A program made the position numbers and the translations under genes. From Pseudomonas sp. efr-133-TYG-5 (lineage in GTDB: Bacteria > Pseudomonadota > Gammaproteobacteria > Pseudomonadales > Pseudomonadaceae), in contig NZ_JARVSM010000003.1 in NCBI RefSeq assembly GCF_030209175.1, positions 62,001-126,000 of the forward strand: DNA of 64,000 nucleotides, read 5' to 3'. How positions within the stretch are numbered: the first letter of the stretch is position 1; each line of letters begins with the position of its first letter. Shown here one piece after another: positions 35,246-45,002 of this stretch. A model generated the notes under the pieces. The model saw nothing but the letters and a program-made list of their open reading frames with translations, had not been told where the DNA came from and did no database searches.

Positions 35246-38200
35246 CCATGACGGATTCCGCTACCCCCTACAACGGCGTTCGCCACAAGGAAGTCAGCCA
35301 GATCAATACGGCCGCCGGCAAAGCCCTGCCCGCCGTGAATGCGCCGGACTTTTTCATTCAGGACAAGTCCGCCTTCGCGCCCAAGCGCAGTGGCAACCAG
35401 GTGCGTTTTTTCACCACTGGCGAGGATTACTACAAGGATCTGGCCAAGGAAATCGCCAAGGCCGAAACCTCGATTTTCATCACTGGCTGGCAGGTCAACT
35501 ACGATGTGACCCTGGACGGCAAACAGACTTTGTGGGAGTGCTTGTACAACGCCCTCAAGGCGCACCCGACACTGAAAGTGTTTGTCATGCCGTGGCTGAG
35601 CCCGGCAGCAAGCGTCGGCACCCATGACTTCGAAACCATGCTGGCGGTATTTCAGCTCAACGCCGGGCTGAAGGTGCCGCGTGCCTTCTGCACACCGGCC
35701 ATCCAACAAAGCGACATGAAGGGCCTGGGCTCGACTTTTTCCCATCACCAGAAGTGCGTGGTGATCGACAACAAGATCGGTTATGTCGGCGGTATCGACC
35801 TGGCGTACGGACGTCGCGACGACAACAACTTCAGCCTGGATGCCAGCGACCGCAAGGGTAACGACGCGTATAACCCGGGGATTCCGCACCTGGGCTGGAT
35901 GGACATGAACAAGCACGTCAGTCGAGCCGGCCTGCTGTTGGGCACGCTGTTCGACCTGTCCAAACCGCTGGCCGAAACGACCATCGGCACAGAAAACACC
36001 AACGTCAAACTGGCGTTGCCCCGTCGCGCCAGCGTGATCAACGCCGTCGCGGCGATTCAGAACTTCTTCGCCAGCCCGCCTCTGCCCGTTCTGGATCGGG
36101 CAATGAAGGCCGGTAAAAGTCTGAAGGAATCCGTGTCCTCCATCGATCCTTTGGCCAGGCCCAGGGAGTATCTGACCGACGCGGCCATCCGCAATATCAC
36201 CGCGCTGATCAAACACAACTGGACGCGCCTGCCGCTTGCCGAACCGCTCAAAGGCCAGGCTCAAGTGTGGATTCGCGAAGTCGAAACCAGCGCCGGCAAT
36301 TTGCAGGCTTCGCTGCGTCTGAAGAGTTACGAGCTGATCAACAACTGGACGAACTCGACCGATCTCGGCCGCCTTGTCGCGATGTTCTGCGACAAGGGTT
36401 ACGACGCCATGCCCGCAGAGAAAATGGGCTGGCTGAACAATATTGGCCAATTGACCACTTCATTGCTCGGACACTTTTACGCGTTGCTGCAAGACCGCGT
36501 GGCCAATCACCGAGAGCCTTTTGAATATCTCAAACACCAACCGCAGCCGCTGGCTTCGGCAGATTACAGCCGGTTGGACAAGGACCAGCCGCGCATGCCG
36601 TGGCAAGACGTTCACAGCCGCATCGAGGGGCCGTCGGTGTACGACCTGTCGCGCAACTTCATCGACCGCTGGAACGGACAACAGGCTTACATCGCCGAGA
36701 TCAAGAGCCTGGAAAAGACCACCGTCATCGTCGCCCTGATGGAGTGGGTCAATACGCTGGTCAGGGACGCCGGCCTGCCCCATCACCTGGACCTCAACAA
36801 TCAGATCAACCTGAAGCTGCCCATGCCCAAACCGGTCTGGATCGATCAGGCCCCGACCCTGCCGACACCACCGCAGACCGCGCAAGGCGGCGCCAGTGTT
36901 CAAGTGTTACGCAGCGCTTCAGCCGCCATGACCACTCAAGAGGCCAAGGGGCGAAACCTGGCCAAGGTCAATCTGCCGCTGCCCGAGGGTTTCAACGTTG
37001 GCGGCGTCCAGGACAATTGCCTGCGCGCCATGCTGCAGACAATCTCCAGCGCCCAGCACTTCATCTACATCGAAAACCAGTTCTTCCAGACCGACTTCGG
37101 AGACGAGGGCGAACTGGCAGAAGGTCGGCCGCTGTCCGGCCCAATGGCCAGCCTGCGCGACCCGTCAACCTTGAACGAGAATTTCGTCGCCCGGATCAAA
37201 TTGCGTGAAGCGATGGAAGACCAGGACTTCACCCAGATCGACTGGAAAGAAGTCAACGCCATCAGCAAGGAACCCGGCGAAGAGGCCCGCACCTTTCTCA
37301 AAAGTTTCCTCGCGATCTGGCAGACCAACGCACAGGGCTGGCTGACGCAGAAACTGGGGAAAGAACAGAAGCTCACCAACAGCATCGGCAAGGCGCTGGC
37401 CGACCGCATCGGCCGGGCGATTGCCGAAAACCGCCCTTTCCACGTGTACCTGATTTTGCCGGTGCACCCGGAAGGCGCGCTGAATGTGCTGAACCTCATG
37501 CACCAGGTTCACCTGACCATGCAAAGTCTGGTGTTTGGCGAACAGAGTCTGGTCAAACGTATTCAACGGCACATGGCGATGAAGGACATGATGGATCGCG
37601 GAGCGAGCAAGGAAGAGGCCGGGAAAATCATTGAGCGGGTGGATACCAACAGAAAGCCTGTCTACGCACAACAGGACTGGTCAAAATATTTGACCCTGCT
37701 CAACCTGCGCACTTGGGATACGCTTGGCGATCGCGTGGTCACTGAACAGATCTACGTGCACAGCAAGTTATTAATTGCGGATGATCGGGTGGCGATTCTC
37801 GGCAGCGCCAATATCAATGACCGCAGTCAGTGCGGGACACGTGACTCAGAGCTGGCAGTCATTGTGCGCGATAGCGAATCGACTGAAGCGAAGCTGGACG
37901 GCAAACACAACCAGAAGGTAGGGAAGACAATCAATAAGTTGCGCAAGGATTTGTGGAAGAAGCACTTCGGAATGAGTCAGGCGAAGAAAGACGGCCCCGT
38001 GGCTCACTTCACTGTTTCGGACGAAGTTCTCGATCAGCCTGCTGCAGAAAAAACCTGGCGAGATATTCAGAAGCGCGCCAAGGATAATTCGGAGGCTTAC
38101 GAGCAGTCCTTCAACTTCATTCCTCAGAGTATCAGTCAGGTGCAAATACTTGTTGATCCAACGACAGCGTCTGAGCCCTCCGGGGATATGCCAGCATCAA

Positions 38201-38499
38201 TCTGGCCAACGTGGACATATCGCTCCCCAGATGATCATAAACGTGGTGGAAAACTGGCAGACTGTTTGCCACATGAAGAGGGATTTTGGGAGAGCAAGAC
38301 ATTGGCTGGGGTGAAAGCCTACTCCGCTCCCATGGGCATCAAGGGCTTCATTACTGCCCTACCAATAGGCTGGACCAAAGGTGAGAACAATGACTCAGGA
38401 TTGAACCTGACGATCATCGCTCACAACGAAGACAGAAAGAGCGACGTACACATCGCAAGTGTGAGTGAAACGCCCAATCGAAATGAGCACAGTTCATGA
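35242..38499 (+). CDS. T6SS phospholipase D effector, Tle5/PldA-like
   Basis: 1085 residues with two HKD motifs: HQKCVVID near residue 168, followed by GYVGGIDLAYGR, and HSKLLIAD near residue 839, followed by VAILGSANINDRSQ. Spacing and length match the Tle5 (PldA) class of about 1100 residues. There is no signal peptide, as expected for cargo carried on VgrG. Family knowledge: PLD attack on phosphatidylethanolamine of target membranes after injection into the periplasm. The gene overlaps vgrG upstream and the immunity gene downstream by four bases each. GC falls in the last 700 bp, beyond the second HKD motif, hinting at recombination. Confidence 0.93.
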   Translation: MTMTDSATPYNGVRHKEVSQINTAAGKALPAVNAPDFFIQDKSAFAPKRSGNQVRFFTTGEDYYKDLAKEIAKAETSIFITGWQVNYDVTLDGKQTLWECLYNALKAHPTLKVFVMPWLSPAASVGTHDFETMLAVFQLNAGLKVPRAFCTPAIQQSDMKGLGSTFSHHQKCVVIDNKIGYVGGIDLAYGRRDDNNFSLDASDRKGNDAYNPGIPHLGWMDMNKHVSRAGLLLGTLFDLSKPLAETTIGTENTNVKLALPRRASVINAVAAIQNFFASPPLPVLDRAMKAGKSLKESVSSIDPLARPREYLTDAAIRNITALIKHNWTRLPLAEPLKGQAQVWIREVETSAGNLQASLRLKSYELINNWTNSTDLGRLVAMFCDKGYDAMPAEKMGWLNNIGQLTTSLLGHFYALLQDRVANHREPFEYLKHQPQPLASADYSRLDKDQPRMPWQDVHSRIEGPSVYDLSRNFIDRWNGQQAYIAEIKSLEKTTVIVALMEWVNTLVRDAGLPHHLDLNNQINLKLPMPKPVWIDQAPTLPTPPQTAQGGASVQVLRSASAAMTTQEAKGRNLAKVNLPLPEGFNVGGVQDNCLRAMLQTISSAQHFIYIENQFFQTDFGDEGELAEGRPLSGPMASLRDPSTLNENFVARIKLREAMEDQDFTQIDWKEVNAISKEPGEEARTFLKSFLAIWQTNAQGWLTQKLGKEQKLTNSIGKALADRIGRAIAENRPFHVYLILPVHPEGALNVLNLMHQVHLTMQSLVFGEQSLVKRIQRHMAMKDMMDRGASKEEAGKIIERVDTNRKPVYAQQDWSKYLTLLNLRTWDTLGDRVVTEQIYVHSKLLIADDRVAILGSANINDRSQCGTRDSELAVIVRDSESTEAKLDGKHNQKVGKTINKLRKDLWKKHFGMSQAKKDGPVAHFTVSDEVLDQPAAEKTWRDIQKRAKDNSEAYEQSFNFIPQSISQVQILVDPTTASEPSGDMPASIWPTWTYRSPDDHKRGGKLADCLPHEEGFWESKTLAGVKAYSAPMGIKGFITALPIGWTKGENNDSGLNLTIIAHNEDRKSDVHIASVSETPNRNEHSS

Positions 38500-39602
38500 C
38501 ACGAATTATCGCCACCTTAGCCGGCTTGTTGCTGGGTACCCAGTCAGCCCTTGCTGAGCCTGCCCTGCACGAATGTCTGGGCCGTACCAGATTCGAGTCA
38601 CCGGAAGCATTCGAGTGGGCAACCTTTGCTGTCGAACGTAGCAATATGAAAGGTGCAGGAGGACACGTATTTTCCAAGAATGTGCATGCGGTAGGCGACT
38701 ACGTTAGTTATGACTTTGACGAACTGACCATCAGAGTCAGCGATGCCACGACACGGGAAAACTTTGAAAAACAACGCAACGCCATTGTCCACGAAACCGA
38801 ACTCTACAAAAAACGCCTAGAGGACAAGCTCGAAACCAACAAGGACCTTTTGGTATCGATCAAGGAGATGAACTATTCCCCTGACATGGTGAAAAGGCAG
38901 GAGGAACAAATAAAAAAACTGGAAGAGCAAATACCCAAAGTAAAAAAATACGAACACGATCTAGGTATCCCCGACTCCCACGTCCTCGGTAGCAAAGAAA
39001 CGCCCTACGAATTCCTGCTCTGGCGCAACAACCGGGTGTTCTACTTCAACATGAACAAACCCGCCGAAAACTCCGCACAACGGATCAAGGACCTTGCCGC
39101 GCGCTTCGAAGCCCGCGACCTCTATCAAGTGCCCGAAGGCCCCGGCGTCTGTATGCCCTACGGCTTTATCCATGACGACGGCAAAATCGGTTTCAACGTC
39201 AAGAACAGCCTGCGCTTCACCAGCACGCCCAACGTCATCATGAGCCTGATCAATGCCTCACTCGGCAACCATGCCAAAGCCACCGACGGCACCTACGACA
39301 CCGACTACCGCCCCGGCTACGACGCCGAAATCTGGAAAAAGTCGAAGATCATGGAGAAGTTCTACATCGGCGACCGCATGACCACCCTCGAAGGCTGGCG
39401 TCTGGATCCGCGCCCGGAAACCACCGAGCAGGATCGCGCCTGGTTCGCCATCGCTCATGTCGGCGGTCTGGCGAGCCCGCTGATCGCGGCGCAGATGTTC
39501 ACTTTCCAGAAAGGCACCGATGGCCTGAAAGATCTGGTGCCACCGCCCGAGGCTGTAGTACCGCGCTTTTTGAAGTTGACGCAAAGCATCCGTGAGCAGT
39601 GA
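38496..39602 (+). CDS. Periplasmic T6SS immunity protein, Tli4-like
   Basis: 368 residues with a signal peptide (cleavage near ALA-EPALH, residue 21). A Lys/Glu-rich helical segment spans about 90-155 (KKRLEDKLETNKD, KRQEEQIKKLEEQIPK). The C-terminal half has VPEGPGVCMPYGFIHDDGK, which resembles the Tli4 C-terminal domain. It overlaps the effector stop by four bases. Inference: exported to the periplasm to neutralise the phospholipase D and protect kin. The first 480 bp are clearly AT-richer than the rest, which returns to genome-like GC after about 38970. The family call is from memory of the motif. Confidence 0.82.
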   Translation: MTRIIATLAGLLLGTQSALAEPALHECLGRTRFESPEAFEWATFAVERSNMKGAGGHVFSKNVHAVGDYVSYDFDELTIRVSDATTRENFEKQRNAIVHETELYKKRLEDKLETNKDLLVSIKEMNYSPDMVKRQEEQIKKLEEQIPKVKKYEHDLGIPDSHVLGSKETPYEFLLWRNNRVFYFNMNKPAENSAQRIKDLAARFEARDLYQVPEGPGVCMPYGFIHDDGKIGFNVKNSLRFTSTPNVIMSLINASLGNHAKATDGTYDTDYRPGYDAEIWKKSKIMEKFYIGDRMTTLEGWRLDPRPETTEQDRAWFAIAHVGGLASPLIAAQMFTFQKGTDGLKDLVPPPEAVVPRFLKLTQSIREQ

Positions 39603-39712
39603 GCCGTTCTCGCCGATCAGCCTGATCGGGAACTCAAGGTCGCGGCCCATGGACTGATATGCAACGATGTTGCCCTGCATCACGCCATTGACCGCAAGAC
39701 CAAGGACGTTTC

Positions 39713-40864
39713 ATGACCGCCATCAACACCCCGCCTCCCCTCGCCCCCGGACGCCTGCAACAGATGTCCACGCGCATCGCCTTCTTCATCGCCGGGCTCG
39801 GCATCGCCGCGTGGGCGCCGCTGGTGCCGTACGCCAAGGCCCGCGCCGGGCTCGACGAAGGCACGCTGGGCCTGTTGCTGTTGTGTCTGGGAGTGGGTTC
39901 GATTCTGGCAATGCCGCTGGCGGGGATTCTGGCCACGCGGTTCGGCTGTCGGCGCGTGGCCACCGGTGGCACTTTGTTGATCTGCGCGGCATTGCCGTTA
40001 CTGGCGACGGTTTCGTCGATTCCGGCGTTGATCGCCACATTGTTCATGTTCGGTGCCGGGCTCGGCACGGTGGATTCGACGGTGAACCTGCAAGCGGTGA
40101 TCGTCGAGAGGGCCAGCGGCAAGAACATGATGTCGGGGTTTCACGGGCTGTTCAGCCTCGGCGGGATCGTAGGCGCGGCGGGTGTTAGCGCCCTGCTCGG
40201 CCTCGGCTTGTCGCCATTGGCGGCGATGCTGGTGGTGGTCGTGGTGCTGATCGCGGCACTGTTCAAGGCGGTGCCGCATATGTTGCCTTACGGCAGTGAA
40301 AGCTCGGGGCCGGCGTTCGCGGTGCCCCACGGGATCGTGCTGTTCATCGGCGGAATGTGCTTCATCGTGTTCCTCACCGAGGGCGCGGCATTGGACTGGA
40401 GTGCGGTGTTTCTGGCGCAGGAACGCGGGATCGATACGGCGTATGCGGGGCTGGGTTACGCCGCGTTCGCATTGACGATGACAGTGGGCCGTTTGACCGG
40501 TGACCGGATCGTTCGAGCATTGGGTGCAACCCGGATCATTCTGTTTGGCGGTCTGCTGGCAGCGGCGGGACTGTTTCTGGCGACGTTCGCCCCGAGCTGG
40601 GAGGCCGCGCTGTTGGGTTATGCACTGGTCGGCGCCGGGTGTTCCAATATCGTGCCCGTGCTGTATACGGCGGTGGGCAAGCAGACGGTGATGCCGGAAA
40701 GCATCGCGGTGCCGGCAATCACCACGCTGGGCTATGCAGGAATTCTGGCGGGGCCGGCGGTGATCGGCTTTGTCGCCCATGCCAGCAGTTTGAGTTTTGC
40801 CTTCGGGTTGATGGCGGCGCTGCTGGTGGCGGTGGCGATTGGCGGGAAAGCGCTCAAAGTCTGA
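39713..40864 (+). CDS. MFS transporter (YbjJ-like)
   Basis: 383 residues with 12 hydrophobic helices. It starts MTAINTPPPLAPGRLQQMST; AAGGACG precedes the ATG. Helix 2-3 has GSILAMPLAGILATRFGCR, and the middle includes DSTVNLQAVIVERASGKNMM and GFHGLFSLGGIVGA, a pattern of the YbjJ/fucose-permease-like branch. Inner membrane. Substrate unknown. It follows the immunity gene by 110 bp and is probably an old chromosomal neighbour rather than part of the T6SS module, because its composition is genome-typical. Confidence 0.85.
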   Translation: MTAINTPPPLAPGRLQQMSTRIAFFIAGLGIAAWAPLVPYAKARAGLDEGTLGLLLLCLGVGSILAMPLAGILATRFGCRRVATGGTLLICAALPLLATVSSIPALIATLFMFGAGLGTVDSTVNLQAVIVERASGKNMMSGFHGLFSLGGIVGAAGVSALLGLGLSPLAAMLVVVVVLIAALFKAVPHMLPYGSESSGPAFAVPHGIVLFIGGMCFIVFLTEGAALDWSAVFLAQERGIDTAYAGLGYAAFALTMTVGRLTGDRIVRALGATRIILFGGLLAAAGLFLATFAPSWEAALLGYALVGAGCSNIVPVLYTAVGKQTVMPESIAVPAITTLGYAGILAGPAVIGFVAHASSLSFAFGLMAALLVAVAIGGKALKV

Positions 40865-40865
40865 G

Positions 40866-40902
40866 CCGGATCGCTCCCTCGCATTGCGTGGGAGCGATCC
40901 GG
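40866..40902. terminator. 13-bp stem hairpin between convergent genes
   Basis: CCGGATCGCTCCC (40866-40878) and GGGAGCGATCCGG (40890-40902) pair perfectly. It lies between the MFS stop and the fecA-like stop, so it can act on both strands. There is no T tract, and its GGGAGCGA core suggests it derives from a REP element. Confidence 0.55.
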
Positions 40903-40908
40903 GCAAGG

Positions 40909-43332
40909 TCAGAATCCGACGCTGGCCTGCACGAAGAACGTGCGTGGCGCGCCCACATACATCCCCGAGTTGTTGTCGCTGGAGCGGGTGAAGTACTGCT
41001 TGTCGAAGATGTTTTTCACCCCGGCGCCGAGCTTCAGGTTCGACACCTGCGGGCCGAAGTCGTAGCCACCGCGCACGTTCCAGGTCATGTAGCCGGGGAT
41101 GTCACCGTACTGCCCGTCCGCCGAGCCTTCGGTGATGTAGTTGCCGTTGAAGCTGCCGTCGGCATTCACCCCGGTGCCCGGCGAGCGCTGCTTGGACTGG
41201 GCGAACCCGTCGATGTTGTAAGTCCAGCGGTTGATGTCGTAGCGCAGGCCGACCGTGGCCACCTGCCGCGAATAGAACGGCAGGTCGCGGCCCTTGAAGC
41301 CCGGGATCTCGCCTTCATAGGTGGCGCGGGTGTAAGTGAAACCGGCGTTGGCGGTCAGGCCGTCGAGACGCGGATCGAGCGCCGCCAGGTCGTAGTGCAC
41401 CGACGCCTCGATGCCCTGGTGCTTGGTCGCACCGAGGTTGGTCCAGCCGACGTCGTTGCTGATGTATTGCAGTTCGTCATCGAAATCGATGTAGAACAGC
41501 GTCACTTCCCCGCCCCACACGTCATCGTTGTAGCGCGTGCCGATTTCGTAGGTCTTGGCCTTTTCCGGCTCCAGGCCATTGGCGGTCTGGTCACCCGAGC
41601 CGCCCTGGCCGAGCTGGAAATACTGCAGGCTGCCGAACGATGTTTCGTAGTTGGCGAACAGCTTCCACGCGTCCGACAGGTGATACATCACGCTCAGTGC
41701 CGGCAGCGGTTCGTTGCTCTCGATGCTGCGGTTCTTCTCCGGTACGCGCTTGCCGGCGGTGTCGAGCACCGCACGGTCGTGCCAGTCGGTGTTGATGTGT
41801 TCGAACCGGATGCCCGGGGTGATGGTCCAGCGGCCGACGTCGATTTTGTTGTCGACATACACCGAATTGGCCTCGGTGCCGCCCGTGCGATCCTGGAACA
41901 CATGGCCGTCGGACGTCGGCGTCACCACGGGCTGATTGTTGACCAGCGCCAGGCGGCTCGATTGCTCGTGCATCGCCTCTTTCAGGTAGCGATAACCGAC
42001 GCTGACTTCCTGGGTGGTCGGGCCGACGTCGAAGACCCGCGACACGCGCGGCTCGATCCCCAGGGTGTAGTAGGAGCGCGGGTACGAGCTGAGGGTTTTC
42101 TGGTCGCGGGCGGCAATGGTGCTGCCGCGGAAGCTGTCGGTGTAATAGGTCAACACCTCGGCCTGGGTGCGTTCGTCGATCTGGCGGATCCACTTGAACG
42201 ACACGTCCTTGCGCCGGCCGCTGAAGTTGTCGTAGTCGCGCACCGAGTCGTACGGCTTGTCGTCGTACTGCTTCTGCGTCAGGCCGCCGGGCATGTCGGC
42301 GCTGGCGTCGTAGTAGTGGAAGTTGAGGCTGAAATCGTCCTGGTCGGTCGGCGCCCAGTGGGTTTTGAGCAGCACGTCGTCGATGTCGTTGCCGTTGTTG
42401 CGCTCCCGGTAGCCGTTGCCGTTGACGCCGGAGTACAGCAATGCCATGCCGAGGCCGTTGTCGGCGGTGCCGCCGAGGAATGCCGTGTCGATGTGTTTCC
42501 AACCGCCATAACGCGAGGTTTCCAGGGTGGTGCCGATTTCCCCGGTGGTTTTTTCCGGGATCGCGCGGGTGACGAAGTTGATCACCCCGCCGACATTCTG
42601 CGGCCCGTAGCGCACCGAGCCGGCGCCGCGCACCACGTCGATGCTGTCGAGGTTGCCGGAGGAAATCGGGGCCATCGACAACTGTGGCTGGCCATACGGC
42701 GCGAACGCCGCCGGCACGCCGTCGATCAGCACAGTGGAGCGCGGCGACAGCCGTGAAGTCAGGCCACGCACGCCGACGTTCAGGGCGATATCGCTGCCGC
42801 CGGTGCCGTTGGAATCCTGCACCTGCACACCCGGCACGCGCTTGAGCACGTCGCTGACGTTCATCGCGCCCTGCTCGACCATCGCTTCGCGGCGGATCAC
42901 CGTCCGCGCCCCCGGGTGGTTCTGCACCACGGCGGCGTCGGCATCGCCGAGCCAGTCGCCGACGACCTTGATGTCGGTCACGCCCAGTTCCAGCGGGCCG
43001 TTGCTGGCCGCCGTCGCGGCGGGCGCCAGCGTCACCGAGCCGTCATTGATCTGGTAATCCAGACCGCTGCCTTGCAGCAACTGGCGCAGGGCCTCTTCCG
43101 CAGAAAGGTTGCCGTCGACCGCCGGGGCCTGTTTGCCGGCCACCAGCTCGGGGCTGAAAAACACCTGCAGCGCGGTTTGCTGGCCCAGCTCACTCAGGGC
43201 CTGGCCCAAGGGCTGGGCGCGGATATGAATAGCGTCGGCGGCGCAGGCCAGCGGCACCGCCGCGTTGACCGCCAGCGCAAGCGCCAACGGCAGCCAAGGG
43301 AATTTATTGTTGTTGGCAGTGGTGTTTTTCAC
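40909..43332 (-). CDS. fecA: TonB-dependent receptor with signalling domain, FecA-like
   Basis: 807 residues with a signal peptide to about residue 32. A Secretin/TonB short N-terminal (STN) signalling domain spans about 35-105 (IHIRAQPLGQALSELGQQTALQVFF, AEEALRQLLQGSGLDY). The plug follows (AMNVSDVLKRVPGVQVQDSN, IDVVRGAGSVRYGPQNVGG), then the 22-strand barrel ending FVQASVGF. The STN domain marks transducers that signal to FecR/FecI, encoded just upstream on the same strand. Close resemblance in the plug and loops is to ferric dicitrate receptors, but the siderophore cannot be fixed from sequence. Energy comes from TonB-ExbBD. Confidence 0.88.
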   Translation of the reverse strand: MKNTTANNNKFPWLPLALALAVNAAVPLACAADAIHIRAQPLGQALSELGQQTALQVFFSPELVAGKQAPAVDGNLSAEEALRQLLQGSGLDYQINDGSVTLAPAATAASNGPLELGVTDIKVVGDWLGDADAAVVQNHPGARTVIRREAMVEQGAMNVSDVLKRVPGVQVQDSNGTGGSDIALNVGVRGLTSRLSPRSTVLIDGVPAAFAPYGQPQLSMAPISSGNLDSIDVVRGAGSVRYGPQNVGGVINFVTRAIPEKTTGEIGTTLETSRYGGWKHIDTAFLGGTADNGLGMALLYSGVNGNGYRERNNGNDIDDVLLKTHWAPTDQDDFSLNFHYYDASADMPGGLTQKQYDDKPYDSVRDYDNFSGRRKDVSFKWIRQIDERTQAEVLTYYTDSFRGSTIAARDQKTLSSYPRSYYTLGIEPRVSRVFDVGPTTQEVSVGYRYLKEAMHEQSSRLALVNNQPVVTPTSDGHVFQDRTGGTEANSVYVDNKIDVGRWTITPGIRFEHINTDWHDRAVLDTAGKRVPEKNRSIESNEPLPALSVMYHLSDAWKLFANYETSFGSLQYFQLGQGGSGDQTANGLEPEKAKTYEIGTRYNDDVWGGEVTLFYIDFDDELQYISNDVGWTNLGATKHQGIEASVHYDLAALDPRLDGLTANAGFTYTRATYEGEIPGFKGRDLPFYSRQVATVGLRYDINRWTYNIDGFAQSKQRSPGTGVNADGSFNGNYITEGSADGQYGDIPGYMTWNVRGGYDFGPQVSNLKLGAGVKNIFDKQYFTRSSDNNSGMYVGAPRTFFVQASVGF

Positions 43333-43428
43333 GTCGAACGTAGTCCTGTGGATCGCAAAAGTGTGCGGCTGTTAATGCAAACCAGTTGCAGTTGACAGGA
43401 AGACGATGAACTCGAAAAAAACCTGAAT

Positions 43429-44412
43429 TTATTTTGAAATTATTTCCTGGCTGCCGTCGGCGAGGGTACGCACGGCCACCGGGAGGATATTCGGCAGGGC
43501 CTTGAGCAAGGCATCGGTGTCGTCGGACTTGAACACGCTGGTCAGGCGCAGGTTGGCCACGCTCGGGTTGGCCACCGTCAGCGGCTTGTCGCGATAGCGC
43601 GATACTTCGGCGGCGACTGCGCCGAGGCTGGCGTTGTTGAACACCAGTTTGCCGCTGCGCCACGCCGTCAGCTCGGCCGGATTGACCGCGTACGCCGCAG
43701 CCACCCTGCCCTGCGCGTCGACATGGGTCCCGAGCCCGGCGGTGAGGCTGATGAACTCATGCTCGGCGGCATCGCGCCCCTGGACCTTGACCGTGCCCTG
43801 CTCCACCGCGACGCGGGTCTGGTTAACGTCGCGGCGCACATCGAAACGGGTGCCGGTGACGGTGACCCGGCCATTGCCGGTGTCGACCACGAACGGTCGC
43901 GAGGTATCGTGCTCGACGCTGAACAGGGCTTCGCCGCCGCTCAATTCGATGAGCCGACGATCCGCCTCGTAACGCACCTGCAGGCGACTGCGGCTGTTGA
44001 GGTCGATCACCGAGCCATCCGGCAGCGCCACATGTTTGCGCTCGCCCGCGGCTGTGGCGAATTCAGCGCGGTAGCCCGCCGGATGATTGAGCCCGCTGAA
44101 CAGGCCGAGCCCGAGCGCGGCCGCCAGCACACTGGCAGCCAGCGCATATCGCAGCAGCGGACGGCGCGCGCGGCGGGCCGGCGGGGCTTGCGTCAGCGCC
44201 TGCAGGCGCGCGGCCGGCAGCCGATCAGCCGCCGACCACAGGCCCTGGAGCAACTGGAATTCCTCGCGGTGCTGCGGATGCTCGTCGAGCCAGGCGTCAA
44301 AGCGCTGCTGCTCCGCAATGCTGACAGGCGGCTCCTGCAACCGCACGAACCAGCGAGCCGCGTCGTCGCGCACCGTGGTTGGCCCGCACGCGCAATCACG
44401 AGTCTCCATCAT
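43429..44412 (-). CDS. fecR: FecR-family anti-sigma/sigma regulator
   Basis: 327 residues from an ATG at 44412 with AGGAC upstream. The N-terminal cytoplasmic part has AARWFVRLQEPPVSIAEQQRFDAWL, typical of FecR N-terminal domains. A transmembrane helix lies near 88-112 (LLRYALAASVLAAALGLGLF). The periplasmic FecR domain (RAEFATAAGERKHVALPDGS, LNSRSRLQVRY, VTVTGTRFDVRRD) is followed by a C-terminal STN-contacting part. Family knowledge: relays receptor occupancy to the ECF sigma factor. It sits between fecI and fecA in the usual order. Confidence 0.93.
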   Translation of the reverse strand: MMETRDCACGPTTVRDDAARWFVRLQEPPVSIAEQQRFDAWLDEHPQHREEFQLLQGLWSAADRLPAARLQALTQAPPARRARRPLLRYALAASVLAAALGLGLFSGLNHPAGYRAEFATAAGERKHVALPDGSVIDLNSRSRLQVRYEADRRLIELSGGEALFSVEHDTSRPFVVDTGNGRVTVTGTRFDVRRDVNQTRVAVEQGTVKVQGRDAAEHEFISLTAGLGTHVDAQGRVAAAYAVNPAELTAWRSGKLVFNNASLGAVAAEVSRYRDKPLTVANPSVANLRLTSVFKSDDTDALLKALPNILPVAVRTLADGSQEIISK

Positions 44413-44452
44413 GGAATGTCCTGTCTGGCTGGGGGTGAAAAGGCGCGCCGGC

Positions 44453-44953
44453 TCATGACTGCAAGCCGTCCAGGCGGTCACGCAGATGCCGCAGGGTGCG
44501 GATCATATACTTTTCGACCATGTTCTTGGACAGACCCAGGCGTTCGGCGATTTCCGCCTGGGTCAGGCCCTCGATCTTCTGCCAGACGAAGATCCGCCGA
44601 CAGTTGAGCGGCAGCTCGCTGAGCGCCCGTTCGATGGAGTCGGCCAGCTGGATCGCATGCATGTAATGCTCCGGGTCGCCGGATGACGACTCACTGTGAT
44701 CGATCGCCTCCGACTCCATGGCACCCCGCCGGTCCTCGCGCCGAAAACCGTCCACGGCGATATTGCGTGCCGTCTGGTGCAGATACGCCCGTGGCTGCTG
44801 CACCGCCGACGCATCGGTTTCGAGCACCCGCACGAAGGTATCGTGCGCCAGATCCTCGGCCTGCGCGCGATTGCGCAGACGCCGGGTCCAGGTGCCGATC
44901 AACTCTTCGTAATGCTCGAGAAAGCCGGGTCTGCGGGGCAGCATGGGGATCAT
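44453..44953 (-). CDS. fecI: ECF sigma factor, FecI-like
   Basis: 166 residues from the ATG at 44953; a second ATG three codons later is equally possible. Sigma region 2 includes LEHYEELIGTWTRRLRNRAQ and EDLAHDTFVRVLE. Region 4 has LPLNCRRIFVWQKIEGLTQAEIAERLGLS with the recognition helix. Family knowledge: iron-starvation sigma factor transcribing the receptor gene once FecR signals. An upstream extension is open but has no support. A weak Fur-like site lies just upstream. First gene of the fecI-fecR-fecA set. Confidence 0.92.
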   Translation of the reverse strand: MIPMLPRRPGFLEHYEELIGTWTRRLRNRAQAEDLAHDTFVRVLETDASAVQQPRAYLHQTARNIAVDGFRREDRRGAMESEAIDHSESSSGDPEHYMHAIQLADSIERALSELPLNCRRIFVWQKIEGLTQAEIAERLGLSKNMVEKYMIRTLRHLRDRLDGLQS

Positions 44954-44983
44954 TGCGGCGCGCTGTGGAAAAGGGGCGTGAAT

Positions 44984-45002
44984 AGTAATGCTTCCTATTA
45001 AA
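44984..45002. promoter_or_regulatory. Weak Fur-box-like sequence before fecI
   Basis: AGTAATGCTTCCTATTAAA matches the 19-bp Fur consensus at about 10 positions, including TAATG and ATTA. It lies 31 bp before the fecI ATG, where Fur control is expected, but the match is marginal. Confidence 0.35.

Noticed and set aside
40639..42756. A 705-codon plus-strand frame
   Set aside because: It overlaps the end of the MFS gene and runs antisense to the TonB receptor; no domain is readable in it.
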